From an uncultured Sphingomonadaceae bacterium (lineage in GTDB: Bacteria; Pseudomonadota; Alphaproteobacteria; Sphingomonadales; Sphingomonadaceae): a stretch of 64,000 nucleotides of DNA. The translations under genes and the position numbers were made by a program. The DNA lies in contig CALLJS010000018.1 in the NCBI GenBank assembly GCA_938050045.1, forward strand, positions 1 through 64,000, in the 5' to 3' direction. Position 1 is the first letter of the stretch. Every line of letters starts with the position of its first letter. The notes under the pieces were generated by a model. That model was not told where the DNA came from. It was given only the letters and a program-made list of their open reading frames with translations, and did no database searches. Of the stretch, positions 17,595 to 27,482 are shown one piece after another.

Positions 17595-18430
17595 TTTAAC
17601 TTTCCGCTCATGCACCACCAATCGCCATGATGCTGTTCGATATATGCCTTGACGCTATCCCTTTGGCTTATGCTATCATATAGGGCAAAGCAGCTAGCCC
17701 CCGAACCCGACATACGGCATAATATTGGGTTTTCGCGTTGCAATATGTTCAAAACTTCAGAAATTTTCGGGAATAGCGCAATAGCCGCTCTTTCCATATC
17801 ATTACCACAATGATCCACGATCGATTGCAGATCAATTTGATCTATTTTACCGCCAGAATGGCCATCCCAAGCAGAGAATATTGGCCCAGTTGACACGGCA
17901 ATCCTCGGATTTACGAGCAAGATTGGAATATCCTGAACTTGCAAATCATCCAATATTGCAATAGCATTACCAATCCCCTCTCCTCGGCAGGTTCTGCTAT
18001 ATATACAAGCTGCTATGTCTGCACCCAACCCCCCAATAACTGTGCATAATTCTGCTGGAGACTGGTTCAACCCCCAAAATCTATTTAAGAGTCTAGCCGC
18101 CGCCGCCGCATCAGCAGAACCGCCGCCAATACCCGATGCGATGGGTAAATTCTTTGTCAGAATGATGCGCGCACCGTTTTTTATGCCATGATGCTCGCGC
18201 AAGCTAGATGCGGTTTTTAGGACTAAATTATTCTGCATGTCGCAATCAATATCCGCTGCAAACGGGCCAATTATGTCAAGCTCTAATGTATCGCTTTGCT
18301 TGACAGACAGTGCATCTCCATCGTCCATAAAGGCAAATATTGTATCAATATCATGATAGCCATCGTCTCTGCGCGCTAATATGTGCAAAGCAAGATTTAT
18401 CTTGGCGTAGGCGGTTTCGCTCTTATTCAT
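17591..18430 (-). CDS. ispE: 4-diphosphocytidyl-2-C-methyl-D-erythritol kinase
   Basis: GHMP-family kinase of the non-mevalonate (MEP) isoprenoid pathway. The 279-residue protein begins ETAYAKINLALHILARRDDGYHDI, carries the glycine-rich ATP loop in LPIASGIGGGSADAAAAARLL near residue 92-105, and the C-terminal CRMSGSGASCFALYD. Length is normal. The start codon lies two bases after the stop of the upstream TPR gene and the stop overlaps the next gene, so the three form an operon. Confidence 0.95.
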   Translation of the reverse strand: MNKSETAYAKINLALHILARRDDGYHDIDTIFAFMDDGDALSVKQSDTLELDIIGPFAADIDCDMQNNLVLKTASSLREHHGIKNGARIILTKNLPIASGIGGGSADAAAAARLLNRFWGLNQSPAELCTVIGGLGADIAACIYSRTCRGEGIGNAIAILDDLQVQDIPILLVNPRIAVSTGPIFSAWDGHSGGKIDQIDLQSIVDHCGNDMERAAIALFPKISEVLNILQRENPILCRMSGSGASCFALYDSISQRDSVKAYIEQHHGDWWCMSGKLK

Positions 18431-18432
18431 AT

Positions 18433-20076
18433 TTAAGAATAAGGAACATCAAGGCCAAATTCGGCTTTATGATCGAGCCGTTTTTTATCATCGTCTTTGG
18501 CAATCAAGGCGGCTATTCGCCATATATAGCGCGCATCAATGCGCCGTCCTGCGCTCCAATAGGCATCGCCAAGATGCTCTTTAATTTCACCATCATCTGC
18601 GCTGGCTTGCGCTGCTTTTTCAAGCAGCGGCAAGGCTTTGTCCAAATCGCCTTTTAAGTAATAACCCCATCCTAAACTATCGGTAATATCAGGCGAATTA
18701 GGCTCAATATCATATGCTTTTTTTATCATGTCAAAACCGCGATCATAATCCTCGCCTCTTTCAACTAGACTATAGCCATAGAAATTGAGCAAAAACGGAT
18801 TATCTTCTTGATATTCCAATCCCTTTTCAAGAGCTTTAATTGCTTTTTTCCATTGCCCCGCCTTTGTAAGGCTGCGTGCATGATAGAGGGAGAAATAAGA
18901 TTGGCGACGCTTTTGCTCATCGCGGGTTATTTTGATAAGCAATTTATAGGCTTGTGCTGCCTCATCATATTGCTTTGTCATGTCGAGCGTTTGGGCCATT
19001 AATAACAATAGCGATTGTGATTTTGGGAGCAAGCTACTCGACTTTTGGGCAATTTTAACAGCATCTTGATCGCGCCCTGCATCCAATAAAATCCGAATAT
19101 TTTGCCCCGTATAAAGCGAAAAATACGGATCGGTTGATTTGATCTTGTTGAGCATCGCACTGGCTTCATCGACCTGCTTATTAGCGGCTAAGCTTGCGCC
19201 TAAATATAAATCAACGGCACGGTCATTAGGGGCAAGCCATTTTGCTGTACGTGCAAAAAACACCGATAAATCAAACAATTCCTGCTCCACCAAAGTAAAT
19301 GCAACACGCCCGTAAAGCCGCGCAATGCCTATCTCGGGCGATATGTCAAAGAAAGTTGATGGAATATTTTTACCGCTATTCAAAATTTCTAATGTGGAGA
19401 TAGCCGCACCACTGCCTTGCGAATTTAATATAGTATCTGCAAAATCATCTTGCCCATTTTGGTGCAAAATTGGGCCAGCCTTCAAAATTAAATCACGCGC
19501 AAACACTTCCGTAAATGGTCTAACCGAAATTATATTTTTACGGGCTTTATCATATTGTTTTCTATATAAATATTGATAAGCAATTTGGTCTCTACCATAA
19601 AAATTACTAAGGCCACTATTGCCCGATGCCTTCAAAAAAACGGTCCCATCATTGCCCTTTGCTGTCTCCACCCAAGAGGTCATGATGGGGACCATAAAAC
19701 CAAAAACAGCGTCTTCGGAAATTGGCTTTAATGCTTGCATTGCCGCCGCCCAATCTCGATTTTTCAGCGCGGCACTATAGCGCAATATATGCGCTTGCGC
19801 TGGCAAATCTTCTGACTGTTCGTTAGCATCAAGTGTTTTTAGAGCAGCTTCTATATCGCCCGTTTTCAGGGATATTTCGAACAATCTATCGGCCAATATC
19901 TGGCTATCTGATTGTTGCCGTATCAGATATTTATAAGATTTAAGCGCAGATTGGTTTTTATTTTCAATCTCAAATAAGCGCGCTTCGACATAGTCTTGCA
20001 ATAATCGTTCATTTGCATGCGCAAAATTTGCGGATATAAAATATGCTAAAGCCAAAATGAGAGATATTTTTTTCAT
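18433..20076 (-). CDS. Exported TPR-repeat protein
   Basis: A 547-residue protein with a cleavable signal peptide (MKKISLILALAYFISANFAHA). The rest is mostly alpha-helical TPR repeats, clearest between about residues 370 and 530, for example LNFYGYSLVERGEDYDRG followed by PDITDSLGWGYYLKGDLDKA. Such proteins are periplasmic or outer-membrane-associated scaffolds in alphaproteobacteria, often encoded just before ispE. No catalytic motif is seen. It is likely co-transcribed with ispE; ETF-QO is 43 bp upstream on the same strand. Confidence 0.85.
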   Translation of the reverse strand: MKKISLILALAYFISANFAHANERLLQDYVEARLFEIENKNQSALKSYKYLIRQQSDSQILADRLFEISLKTGDIEAALKTLDANEQSEDLPAQAHILRYSAALKNRDWAAAMQALKPISEDAVFGFMVPIMTSWVETAKGNDGTVFLKASGNSGLSNFYGRDQIAYQYLYRKQYDKARKNIISVRPFTEVFARDLILKAGPILHQNGQDDFADTILNSQGSGAAISTLEILNSGKNIPSTFFDISPEIGIARLYGRVAFTLVEQELFDLSVFFARTAKWLAPNDRAVDLYLGASLAANKQVDEASAMLNKIKSTDPYFSLYTGQNIRILLDAGRDQDAVKIAQKSSSLLPKSQSLLLLMAQTLDMTKQYDEAAQAYKLLIKITRDEQKRRQSYFSLYHARSLTKAGQWKKAIKALEKGLEYQEDNPFLLNFYGYSLVERGEDYDRGFDMIKKAYDIEPNSPDITDSLGWGYYLKGDLDKALPLLEKAAQASADDGEIKEHLGDAYWSAGRRIDARYIWRIAALIAKDDDKKRLDHKAEFGLDVPYS

Positions 20077-20119
20077 AATCTATACTCTATCCCCCATTAT
20101 TTTAATTTCAATTACGAAA

Positions 20120-21754
20120 TCACATATTGGGATAATTAGGCCCGCCGCCACCTTCTGGCGTCACCCAATTGATATTTTGGGTCGGATCCTTAATATCGCA
20201 AGTTTTACAATGCACACAATTTTGGGCATTAATTTGTAATCGAGGTTCATCTTCGCCTACAATCTCATAAACCCCTGCTGGGCAATATCGCTGCGCAGGC
20301 TCATCATAAAGCGCAAGATTAACCGCAATAGGCACATTTTTGTCTTTTAATTGCAAATGAACGGGCTGATCTTCTTCGTGATTGGTATTCGATAAAAACA
20401 CCGAGGAAAGCCGATCAAAGCTGATAACAGCATCGGGTTTAGGATATTCAATTTTGGTTGAAATATCAGAGCGCACCAAGGTCGTGTGATCGGGATGATG
20501 TTTCATTGTAAAAGGTAAGCCAATTTTCAATGTTCGCATCCACACATCAATACCAGATAATATTGTACCCAATCCACCACCAAATTTGGCTACCAGTGGT
20601 TGCGCGTTTTTCACCAATTTTAACTCATCAACAATCCAGCTATTATCCACGCCGCTCTGATAGTCGCTTAATTCATCATGACTGCGCTGTTGCGCCATTG
20701 CAGCAATTATCGAATCGGCGGCTATCATGCCAGATTTCATGGCGTTATGGCTGCCTTTGAGTCGCGGAACATTGACGAAACCAGCACTGCATCCAATCAG
20801 CGCGCCGCCTGGAAAGGCTAATTTAGGAATGGATTGCAAACCGCCTTCGTTGATGACGCGCGCGCCATAAGACACGCGCTTGCCGCCTTCTAATATTTTA
20901 CGAATTTCGGGATGTTGTTTCCATCGCTGAAATTCCTCAAATGGATAAAGATGAGGATTTTTATAATCCAAAGCCACAACAAAACCCAATGCCACTTGAT
21001 TATTGGCTTGATGGTATAAGAACCCCCCGCCCCACGCATCATCAAGAGGCCAAGCTTGCGTATGGATAACGCGGCCTGCCTCATGCTTATCGGGATTAAT
21101 ATCCCATAATTCTTTCATACCAAGGCCATAGACCTGTGGTTCACAATCGGCTTCCAGGTCAAATTTTATGCGCAATATTTTGGTCAGACTCCCGCGCGCG
21201 CCTTCGGCAAATAATGTATATTTTCCATGCAATTCCATGCCTGGTTGATAATCGTCCTTATGGCTTCCATCAGCGGCAATCCCCATATCACCCGTGGCAA
21301 CGCCCTTAACCGAGCCATCTTCATTGTATAAAATTTCGGCTGCTGGAAAACCAGGGAAAATTTCAACGCCCATTTCTTCGGCGCGTTCACCTAGCCATCG
21401 GCACAAATTCCCAAGGCTCACAGTATAAGTGCCCTTATTGTGCATCCATCGCGGCGTAAAGAGATGCGGAATTGCAAATTTGCCTTTTTTGCTCAGTACC
21501 CAATGATGATTTTCTGTCACTGGCGTTTCAGATAATGGGCAATTTTGTTCGCGCCATTCTGGAATAAGTTCATCCATAGCCTTAGGATCTACGACGGCAC
21601 CCGATAATATATGCGCTCCGATTTCAGAGCCTTTTTCCAATATACATACTTCAATATCGGGATTGCTTTGCTTTAGACGAATCGCCGCGCTCAAACCCGC
21701 TGGCCCGCCACCCACAATAACAACGTCATAAGGCATGGATTCGCGTTCACTCAT
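20120..21754 (-). CDS. Electron transfer flavoprotein-ubiquinone oxidoreductase
   Basis: Peripheral inner-membrane flavoprotein passing electrons from ETF (fatty-acid and amino-acid oxidation) to ubiquinone. The N-terminus has the FAD-binding site DVVIVGGGPAGLSAAIRLKQ. The C-terminus has the 4Fe-4S cysteines in RYCPAGVYEIV and NAQNCVHCKTCDIKDPTQN. About 544 residues, normal for the family. I start at MSERESMPYD (21754), with AAGGA eight bases upstream; an in-frame ATG five codons earlier lacks a ribosome-binding site. An acyl-CoA ligase at 26 kb fits an active beta-oxidation route. Confidence 0.95.
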   Translation of the reverse strand: MSERESMPYDVVIVGGGPAGLSAAIRLKQSNPDIEVCILEKGSEIGAHILSGAVVDPKAMDELIPEWREQNCPLSETPVTENHHWVLSKKGKFAIPHLFTPRWMHNKGTYTVSLGNLCRWLGERAEEMGVEIFPGFPAAEILYNEDGSVKGVATGDMGIAADGSHKDDYQPGMELHGKYTLFAEGARGSLTKILRIKFDLEADCEPQVYGLGMKELWDINPDKHEAGRVIHTQAWPLDDAWGGGFLYHQANNQVALGFVVALDYKNPHLYPFEEFQRWKQHPEIRKILEGGKRVSYGARVINEGGLQSIPKLAFPGGALIGCSAGFVNVPRLKGSHNAMKSGMIAADSIIAAMAQQRSHDELSDYQSGVDNSWIVDELKLVKNAQPLVAKFGGGLGTILSGIDVWMRTLKIGLPFTMKHHPDHTTLVRSDISTKIEYPKPDAVISFDRLSSVFLSNTNHEEDQPVHLQLKDKNVPIAVNLALYDEPAQRYCPAGVYEIVGEDEPRLQINAQNCVHCKTCDIKDPTQNINWVTPEGGGGPNYPNM

Positions 21755-21871
21755 AATCTGTTCCTTCATTGGTAGCGCAAATATTACGCTCTAGCCGTTA
21801 TATATCTCATCATAACGGCTTTTATTCCATTGTTTATATACTTCATTATCAATCTATACAATATAGAAGCT

Positions 21872-22717
21872 ATGCAAATGCAAAGAGATGATATTTTAAG
21901 CGATACAGAAGGCGCATTGACCCTAGTGCAATCCTATGTTGCATGGTGGGATATGGCAGGCGTGGATCAAGCCGTTGATAGCTTGAAGGTCAATTGGTTA
22001 ACAGAAAAAACCCAAGAAATATCGTCACAAAACGATTCTAAACGCAAACTTCAAATTTCTGCTGCAACGGGCAAACCTAGCAATAGTCCTGCGCAATCAC
22101 AAAAAATTACGTCCGCTCATATCGCTCATAATAGCTGGCCTAAAACACTCGCTGCATTGCACAAGGCGATCGAAAATGGCGACCCATTGCCGGGCAATAT
22201 TTATGGGAATGAATTTATTACGCCGCACTATTTACAGTTAGACAATGAAAAAACGCATCATAATCAAAAAACAATAATGCTTATTAGTGACTATCCGAAT
22301 GCGAATGATTTACGAGCAAAATCTCTATTATCGGGGAAAGAAAATCAATTAATCGTCAATATGTTGGCGGCCGCTGGTTTTGAAAAACACAATATTTATT
22401 GCGCTAGTTTGGCCAGTACTCGGCCTGTTTATGATGAAATACCAGATCAAGATTTACCGCTAATTCATACATTTATCCGCTATCATATAGAGATTGCTGA
22501 CCCTGATATACTCATTACCCTCGGTTCAGCGGCTTGCAATGCACTACTCAACGCAGAACTGATGAAATCTAGAGAGAGTTTACATTATTTTAACCTTAAT
22601 AATAAAGACAAGGAATTGTTAACCACGTTTCATCCCAAAACTCTCTTAGCCAGTCCTAAATTAAAAGAAAAAGCTTGGAGAGATTTGCAGCTATTAATGA
22701 AGAAAGAAATTTTGTGA
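21872..22717 (+). CDS. Uracil-DNA glycosylase superfamily protein, degenerate family 4-like
   Basis: The C-terminal half resembles family 4 uracil-DNA glycosylases. QLIVNMLAAAGFEKHNIYCASL matches the helix after the active site, DPDILITLGSAACNALL matches the core strand, and TFHPKTLLASPKLKEKAWRDLQLL is the HPxxLL motif. The catalytic GEAPG-type loop is replaced by LISDYPNAND, and the paired iron-sulphur cysteines of family 4 are not seen. An N-terminal 120-residue part is helical and low in conservation. An upstream open frame begins at 21830; the ATGs at 21872 and 21878 are preceded by GAAG, so I use 21872. Its stop overlaps the GTG of the next gene. Activity on uracil is doubtful. Confidence 0.75.
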   Translation: MQMQRDDILSDTEGALTLVQSYVAWWDMAGVDQAVDSLKVNWLTEKTQEISSQNDSKRKLQISAATGKPSNSPAQSQKITSAHIAHNSWPKTLAALHKAIENGDPLPGNIYGNEFITPHYLQLDNEKTHHNQKTIMLISDYPNANDLRAKSLLSGKENQLIVNMLAAAGFEKHNIYCASLASTRPVYDEIPDQDLPLIHTFIRYHIEIADPDILITLGSAACNALLNAELMKSRESLHYFNLNNKDKELLTTFHPKTLLASPKLKEKAWRDLQLLMKKEIL

Positions 22718-24531
22718 AATTCTCAGCGATTCCAGTTTTACCAGCTCTTATCATTATTGGATCAGTATCTCAGGCCAATGCATCGGTTACCGCGAATGAA
22801 GATGGAAACACCGATATGTCTAACACTGGAGTTTCAAGTGCTGCATCCGTTTGGGTCCATAAAAAAGTAAATATCATCCCCTCTTTATTGAGCAATAAAG
22901 ATAGGCAAAAATTTGAGGATATTTTCGCATATATTGAAAATGAAAAATGGGAAGAAGCCAAAAACGCCATTGCAAAAGCACCAAATGGGCCGCTTAGAAA
23001 TATGGCAAAAGCTGAATTATTTCTAGCATCTGGAAGCCCCCGTATTGAGCGTGATGATTTGCTAAAACTAATCAGCGATGCACCCTATTTACCGCAAGCC
23101 GATCAGCTAAGCCGATTAGCAGCGCGCCGAGGTGCCGAGAGCTTACCTGCTTTACCAGGCCGCCAAAAATTATCCTATACGGGCAGCTCACCGAGCCGTC
23201 ATTTACCAAAATCAGTGGAAGAAAATGGGGCTAGCAAGATACGCAATATCATTGTGCGCTATATTAAAGATGATGCCCCTAGCTCTGCCGAAGATGTGCT
23301 TAACAATGTCAGCACTGATATATCCAATGCTTTGCGCACCGAATTACAATATCGTATTGCATGGTCTTATTATATTGAAAATAATGATGTAAAGGCCCTG
23401 CATTTAGCATCAATTGCTAGCCAAAACTCTGGTGAATGGGCCGTTCAAGCGCATTGGGTTAAAGGTCTAGCGCATTGGAGATTAGGACAATTTGCCCAAG
23501 CCCTATCCTCTTTCGATCATGTCGCTAGCTTTGCACATAACGAAGATTTACGCAGCGCGGGTTATTATTGGAGCGCGCGCGCCGCCATGTCGTCAAAGCG
23601 TCCTGATTTGTCGCAATCGCGTCTTCAAAACGCCGCCGTTTTCCAAGAAACTTTTTACGGACTTTTATCGCGCGAAGCTCTGGGCATGAAAATCGCCAAA
23701 ATCCAAAATACTAAGCTCAATAAAGAGGATTGGAAAAAAATCCGCAGCGAAGAAAATGTTCAAATTACACTGGCCCTATCTGAACTAGGCCGCGCCTCTT
23801 TGGCAAAAGAAACATTGCAATTCCAAGCGCGCGTCGCAGGAAAAAATCATCATAATGAATTGGGTAAATTGGCAAGCGAACTTGGCCTTCCCGAAACGCA
23901 ACTATGGTTATCACAATATAGCCCATCCAATGCAAAGACCTCTATTTCTTTGCGCTATCCAACGCCCAATTGGGCACCAAAAAATGGGTGGCGTATTGAT
24001 AGTGCCTTGGCATTTGCGCATACGCTTCAAGAATCGGCTTGGAGAAAGGGCGTTGTCAGTCCCGCCAATGCGCGCGGCCTGATGCAAGTTTTGCCTGGTA
24101 CCGCCCGCGACATTGCGCGAGCATCTGGATATACATTCAATTCAAGTGATTTGAATAAACCCGAGGTCAATTTAGAATATGGCCAATCTTTCCTCGAGCA
24201 TTTGCGCGATAGCAGGGCTACAGAAGGGCTTTTGCCCAAAGTTATTGCCGCCTATAATGCTGGCTTAACGCCGATAACACGTTGGAATCATGAAGTTAAA
24301 GATGGCGGCGATCCCTTATTATACATTGAATCCATTCCTTATTGGGAAACGCGCGGATATGTCGCTACTATTTTGCGTAATTATTGGGTTTATGAGCAAA
24401 AAAATAACAGCGATAGCGGATCAAAAACTGGTTTAGCCCAAAATCTATGGCCTAGTTTCCCCAATGCGGCCAATGGTAATCGTGTAACTTTGGTCAATAA
24501 GAATAAGAGCCCTACCCTTGCCGCTCGATGA
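22714..24531 (+). CDS. Soluble lytic murein transglycosylase
   Basis: Cleaves peptidoglycan glycan strands in the periplasm, leaving 1,6-anhydro ends. The 605-residue protein starts at a GTG overlapping the previous stop (GTGA) and has a signal peptide (VLPALIIIGSVSQANA). A long superhelical domain of TPR-like helices spans residues 60-430. A C-terminal SLT domain follows, with the catalytic glutamate in HTLQESAWRKGVVS near residue 440, NARGLMQVLPGTARDIA, and AYNAGLTPITRW near 515. Domain order matches the Slt70 type. The end overlaps moaB by 14 bases in another frame. Confidence 0.92.
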   Translation: MKFSAIPVLPALIIIGSVSQANASVTANEDGNTDMSNTGVSSAASVWVHKKVNIIPSLLSNKDRQKFEDIFAYIENEKWEEAKNAIAKAPNGPLRNMAKAELFLASGSPRIERDDLLKLISDAPYLPQADQLSRLAARRGAESLPALPGRQKLSYTGSSPSRHLPKSVEENGASKIRNIIVRYIKDDAPSSAEDVLNNVSTDISNALRTELQYRIAWSYYIENNDVKALHLASIASQNSGEWAVQAHWVKGLAHWRLGQFAQALSSFDHVASFAHNEDLRSAGYYWSARAAMSSKRPDLSQSRLQNAAVFQETFYGLLSREALGMKIAKIQNTKLNKEDWKKIRSEENVQITLALSELGRASLAKETLQFQARVAGKNHHNELGKLASELGLPETQLWLSQYSPSNAKTSISLRYPTPNWAPKNGWRIDSALAFAHTLQESAWRKGVVSPANARGLMQVLPGTARDIARASGYTFNSSDLNKPEVNLEYGQSFLEHLRDSRATEGLLPKVIAAYNAGLTPITRWNHEVKDGGDPLLYIESIPYWETRGYVATILRNYWVYEQKNNSDSGSKTGLAQNLWPSFPNAANGNRVTLVNKNKSPTLAAR

Positions 24532-25045
24532 CAGCAAAGCCTTCAAACCCATAAATATAGCGCTCTTGACGCTATCGGATACGCGCACAAAAGCGGATGA
24601 TAGCAGCGGCGATATATTGAATCAGCGTATCATTGATGCGGGTCATAATGTCATTGAGCGTAAAATCTGCAAAGAAGATGTATCGACCATGACCATGCAA
24701 TTGCGTGCTTGGGTTGATGATGGCAATATCGACAGCATCATTACAACGGGCGGAACGGGCTTAACAGGACGCGATTTAACCCCCGAAGCATTAGACGCGG
24801 TTAAAACGCGCGACATTCCGGGTTTTGGCGAATATTTCCGCTATATCAGCATAGCCTCCATTGGTACATCTACCATCCAATCGCGTGCTTGCGCAGTGGT
24901 CGCGGATGGCACTTATATATTCGCGCTCCCTGGTTCCAATGGCGCGGTCAAAGATGGTTGGGATCAAATATTAGTGCATCAGCTCGATAATCGCCATAAG
25001 CCGTGTAACTTTGTGCAGATTATGCCGCGTTTAATGGACGCTTAA
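24518..25045 (+). CDS. moaB: Molybdenum cofactor biosynthesis protein B
   Basis: Adenylyltransferase-like protein of molybdopterin synthesis. The 175-residue sequence shows IALLTLSDTRTKADDSSGDIL near residue 14, IITTGGTGLTGRDLTPEAL near 78 and FALPGSNGAVKDGWDQIL near 135, all MoaB/MogA hallmarks. No in-frame ATG precedes the domain, so the start is TTG at 24518 inside the end of the transglycosylase gene. moaC and moeA lie at 43.6-45.3 kb, so three steps of cofactor assembly are encoded in this window. Confidence 0.92.
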   Translation: MPLDDSKAFKPINIALLTLSDTRTKADDSSGDILNQRIIDAGHNVIERKICKEDVSTMTMQLRAWVDDGNIDSIITTGGTGLTGRDLTPEALDAVKTRDIPGFGEYFRYISIASIGTSTIQSRACAVVADGTYIFALPGSNGAVKDGWDQILVHQLDNRHKPCNFVQIMPRLMDA

Positions 25046-25075
25046 CCCTATTACTCATTCCAATTAATTGGCTAT

Positions 25076-25379
25076 ATGCTTATTAGAGAATTTTATCCCG
25101 ATGATGCTGAACAGATTTCACAGCTATTTCAACATTCTGTCCTTGAATTAGGCCGTATATTCTCTTCCAGAAGCTGCAAGAAAAAATATCGTTTCCGCAC
25201 TATATGATGAAATTGAAACATTAGCGCGCAATAGAAAATAAAAAAAACTCTACACCAAAGCAAGTGAGGGCGCACACAGATTCTTCTTAAAAAAAGACTT
25301 TACCACTTTGGATCGCATAGATTTTGAAATTGAAGGTGTCACAATCCATAATTATAATATGGAAAAACTTATTTCATGA
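25076..25379 (+). pseudogene. Decayed GNAT acetyltransferase gene
   Basis: An ATG at 25076 opens with MLIREFYPDDAEQISQLFQHSVLELG, a typical GNAT N-terminus, then runs out of frame and stops after about 43 codons. In another frame, from about 25161, the C-terminal part continues as LPEAARKNIVSALYDEIE and LARNRK, hits an in-frame TAA (25239-25241), then resumes as KKLYTKASEGAHRFFLKKDF and ends FEIEGVTIHNYNMEKLIS before TGA at 25377. The acetyl-CoA loop and most of the central sheet are missing; about 300 bp remain of an expected 450-480. So it shows a frameshift, a nonsense codon and an internal deletion. Confidence 0.85.
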
Positions 25380-25413
25380 TCTATCCCTATTATAATTTAG
25401 GACTCAATTCTCA

Positions 25414-25848
25414 CTATCCAAAACTATTATCAGTTAATGCAATCGGCTTCATACGTATCAATCTACTCGTTTGTACAGCAGCTTGTCTATTAACGACGGC
25501 GATTTGATAGGCAGGATCGGTAACCATTTCAAGGAATGCCCCGCTATTGGGATAGCGCGCGATAAAACAAGCATCCCAACTCTCATCGGATGGGCCAATC
25601 AGCAATGCTTCCATTTTCCCGCGCCATATTATCGAGCCGCCAACGCGCTCAAATATAGGACCGCTCTCTTTTCCATATTCAGCATAGGCTTCAAAACCGC
25701 TCAACCCTCTTTTCGCATGAGCATGGCTATCGGGATAGGTTGCTCTTTGTTTGAAACGAATTAAATTTAGCATTTCTATGGGCGTATCGCGCGGCAGAGA
25801 TTTGAAATGGTCAAAATTTTCGCGTTCTGGATCGACATGATTTTCCAT
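25414..25848 (-). CDS. DUF1330 family protein
   Basis: A 144-residue protein of the dimeric alpha-beta barrel DUF1330 type. Recognisable parts are PIEMLNLIRFKQRATYP near residue 23, GLSGFEAYAEYGKESGPIFERVGG near 48, and WDACFIARYPNSGAFLEMVTDPAYQIAV near 90. No function is established for the family, though its fold resembles small monooxygenases. It sits three bases after the acyl-CoA ligase stop on the same strand, so the two are surely one transcript, suggesting a link to acyl-CoA metabolism. Confidence 0.82.
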   Translation of the reverse strand: MENHVDPERENFDHFKSLPRDTPIEMLNLIRFKQRATYPDSHAHAKRGLSGFEAYAEYGKESGPIFERVGGSIIWRGKMEALLIGPSDESWDACFIARYPNSGAFLEMVTDPAYQIAVVNRQAAVQTSRLIRMKPIALTDNSFG

Positions 25849-25851
25849 GAT

Positions 25852-27444
25852 TTACGCCGTTAATTTATAGTCAGCAAATTGCTTGCGTAATTGCGTTTTA
25901 AGAATTTTTCCTGTTGCCGTATGTGGTATTTCATCAACAAATTCAATAGCATCTGGCATCCACCATTTGGCAATCTTATCGTTCATATAGGCTTTTATCT
26001 CATCAACACTAACAGTAGAATCGGGGCTTCGAACAATGGCGAGCAAGGGCCGTTCATCCCATTTGGGGTGATATATCCCAATGGCCGCAGCTTCGGCCAC
26101 ACCTGGGCAGCCAACGGCAACATTTTCCAATTCAACCGAGCTAATCCACTCGCCACCCGATTTAATCACATCCTTAGAACGATCGGTAATTTGCAATGTG
26201 CCATCAGGATGCAGCGTTGCAACATCACCCGTATCGAACCAACCATTTTCATCGCAAGCATCTGCATCGGCCTTGAAATAGCGTTTTATTATCCACGGGC
26301 CGCGTATCAACAATCTGCCCGAAGTCTCGCCATCGCGCGGCAGCAGATTATCATCATCATCCACTGTACACAGTTCAACGCCAAATATCGGGCGGCCTTG
26401 CTTACACACTTGGTCGACTTGCGCGTCAAAGCTAAGATCGTCCCAATCGCTGCTGGGTGATCCCACCGTACCGATCGGCGATGTTTCGGTCATACCCCAA
26501 GCATGACCCACACGAACACCAGCCTTCATCAATCGCTCAATCATAGAGCGCGGCGCGGCCGACCCACCTATCGTCGCCATGCGCAAAGCTCCTAAATCCA
26601 CGCCTGTCTGGTCTTGATATTGGAACATACCAAGCCAAACCGTTGGCACGCCAGCACTATGCGTTACTTTTTCTTTCATCATCAAATCGTGCAATATTTT
26701 GGGTTCATTCACCGCGCTATAGACGAATTTTACGCCGCAAGCGGCCCCTGCCCAGGGCAACCCCCAGCTTGCCGCATGAAACATAGGCACAATTGGTAGC
26801 ATGACCGTTTGCGCATCAAAATCAAACGCAGCAGGTTGCAATCCTGAAATAGCATGGAGCGTTGTTGAACGATGTTCGTAAATAACGCCCTTTGGATTGC
26901 CAGTGGTGCCGCTGGTATAGCAGAGCATACAAGGGTCTTGCTCATCGCACTGCGCCCATTCAACATTGCCATCGTGCGGCGCAATCCATTCTTCAAAACC
27001 ATCCGTCCCCTCAGGCGGGTCATAGCAGATATAATGTTCAATGCTGGTCCATTGGTCTTTTAACCGGTCAATGATTGGCTGAAATGCGGCATCATAGAAC
27101 ATCACCTTATCTTCGGCATGATTGGCAATATAGACTAATTGCTCATCAAACAAACGTGGGTTGATGGTGTGCAATATACCGCCGACCCCAACAGCCCCAT
27201 ACCAGCTCACCAAATGGCGGCTATGGTTCATCGCCAAAGTGGCTATTCTATCGCCTTTAGATACACCAAGAGCCTGCAAAGCCTGCGTCATTTTCAGCGC
27301 ATCTGCTCTAATGCCCGCCCAATGGGTGCGCGTCTCTTGACCGTTAGCCCAATAAGAGACAATTTCCCTATTCCCATGTTCGCGCGCTGCATGGTCAATT
27401 AAGTTACTGACCTGCATGGGTTGCCGCTGCATTTCACCTGTCAT
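25852..27444 (-). CDS. Medium/long-chain acyl-CoA ligase (AMP-forming)
   Basis: Activates a carboxylic acid with ATP and CoA for beta-oxidation or related routes. The 530-residue protein has the AMP-binding P-loop [22 protein letters not shown] near residue 172, the [11 protein letters not shown] motif near 318, the [15 protein letters not shown] adenylate motif near 405, and the C-terminal lysine in [16 protein letters not shown]. The mobile C-terminal domain is complete. Chain-length preference cannot be judged. It is coupled with the DUF1330 gene, and ETF-QO at 20-22 kb would take electrons from the same pathway. Confidence 0.9.
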   Translation of the reverse strand: MTGEMQRQPMQVSNLIDHAAREHGNREIVSYWANGQETRTHWAGIRADALKMTQALQALGVSKGDRIATLAMNHSRHLVSWYGAVGVGGILHTINPRLFDEQLVYIANHAEDKVMFYDAAFQPIIDRLKDQWTSIEHYICYDPPEGTDGFEEWIAPHDGNVEWAQCDEQDPCMLCYTSGTTGNPKGVIYEHRSTTLHAISGLQPAAFDFDAQTVMLPIVPMFHAASWGLPWAGAACGVKFVYSAVNEPKILHDLMMKEKVTHSAGVPTVWLGMFQYQDQTGVDLGALRMATIGGSAAPRSMIERLMKAGVRVGHAWGMTETSPIGTVGSPSSDWDDLSFDAQVDQVCKQGRPIFGVELCTVDDDDNLLPRDGETSGRLLIRGPWIIKRYFKADADACDENGWFDTGDVATLHPDGTLQITDRSKDVIKSGGEWISSVELENVAVGCPGVAEAAAIGIYHPKWDERPLLAIVRSPDSTVSVDEIKAYMNDKIAKWWMPDAIEFVDEIPHTATGKILKTQLRKQFADYKLTA

Positions 27445-27482
27445 AGCTCTCTCCTATATTTAATTGTCTGATTAATGACGAA

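Noticed and set aside
25891-26460. 189-codon open frame antisense to the acyl-CoA ligase gene
   Set aside because: Mirrors the codon pattern of a clear gene on the other strand; its translation shows no domain or normal composition.
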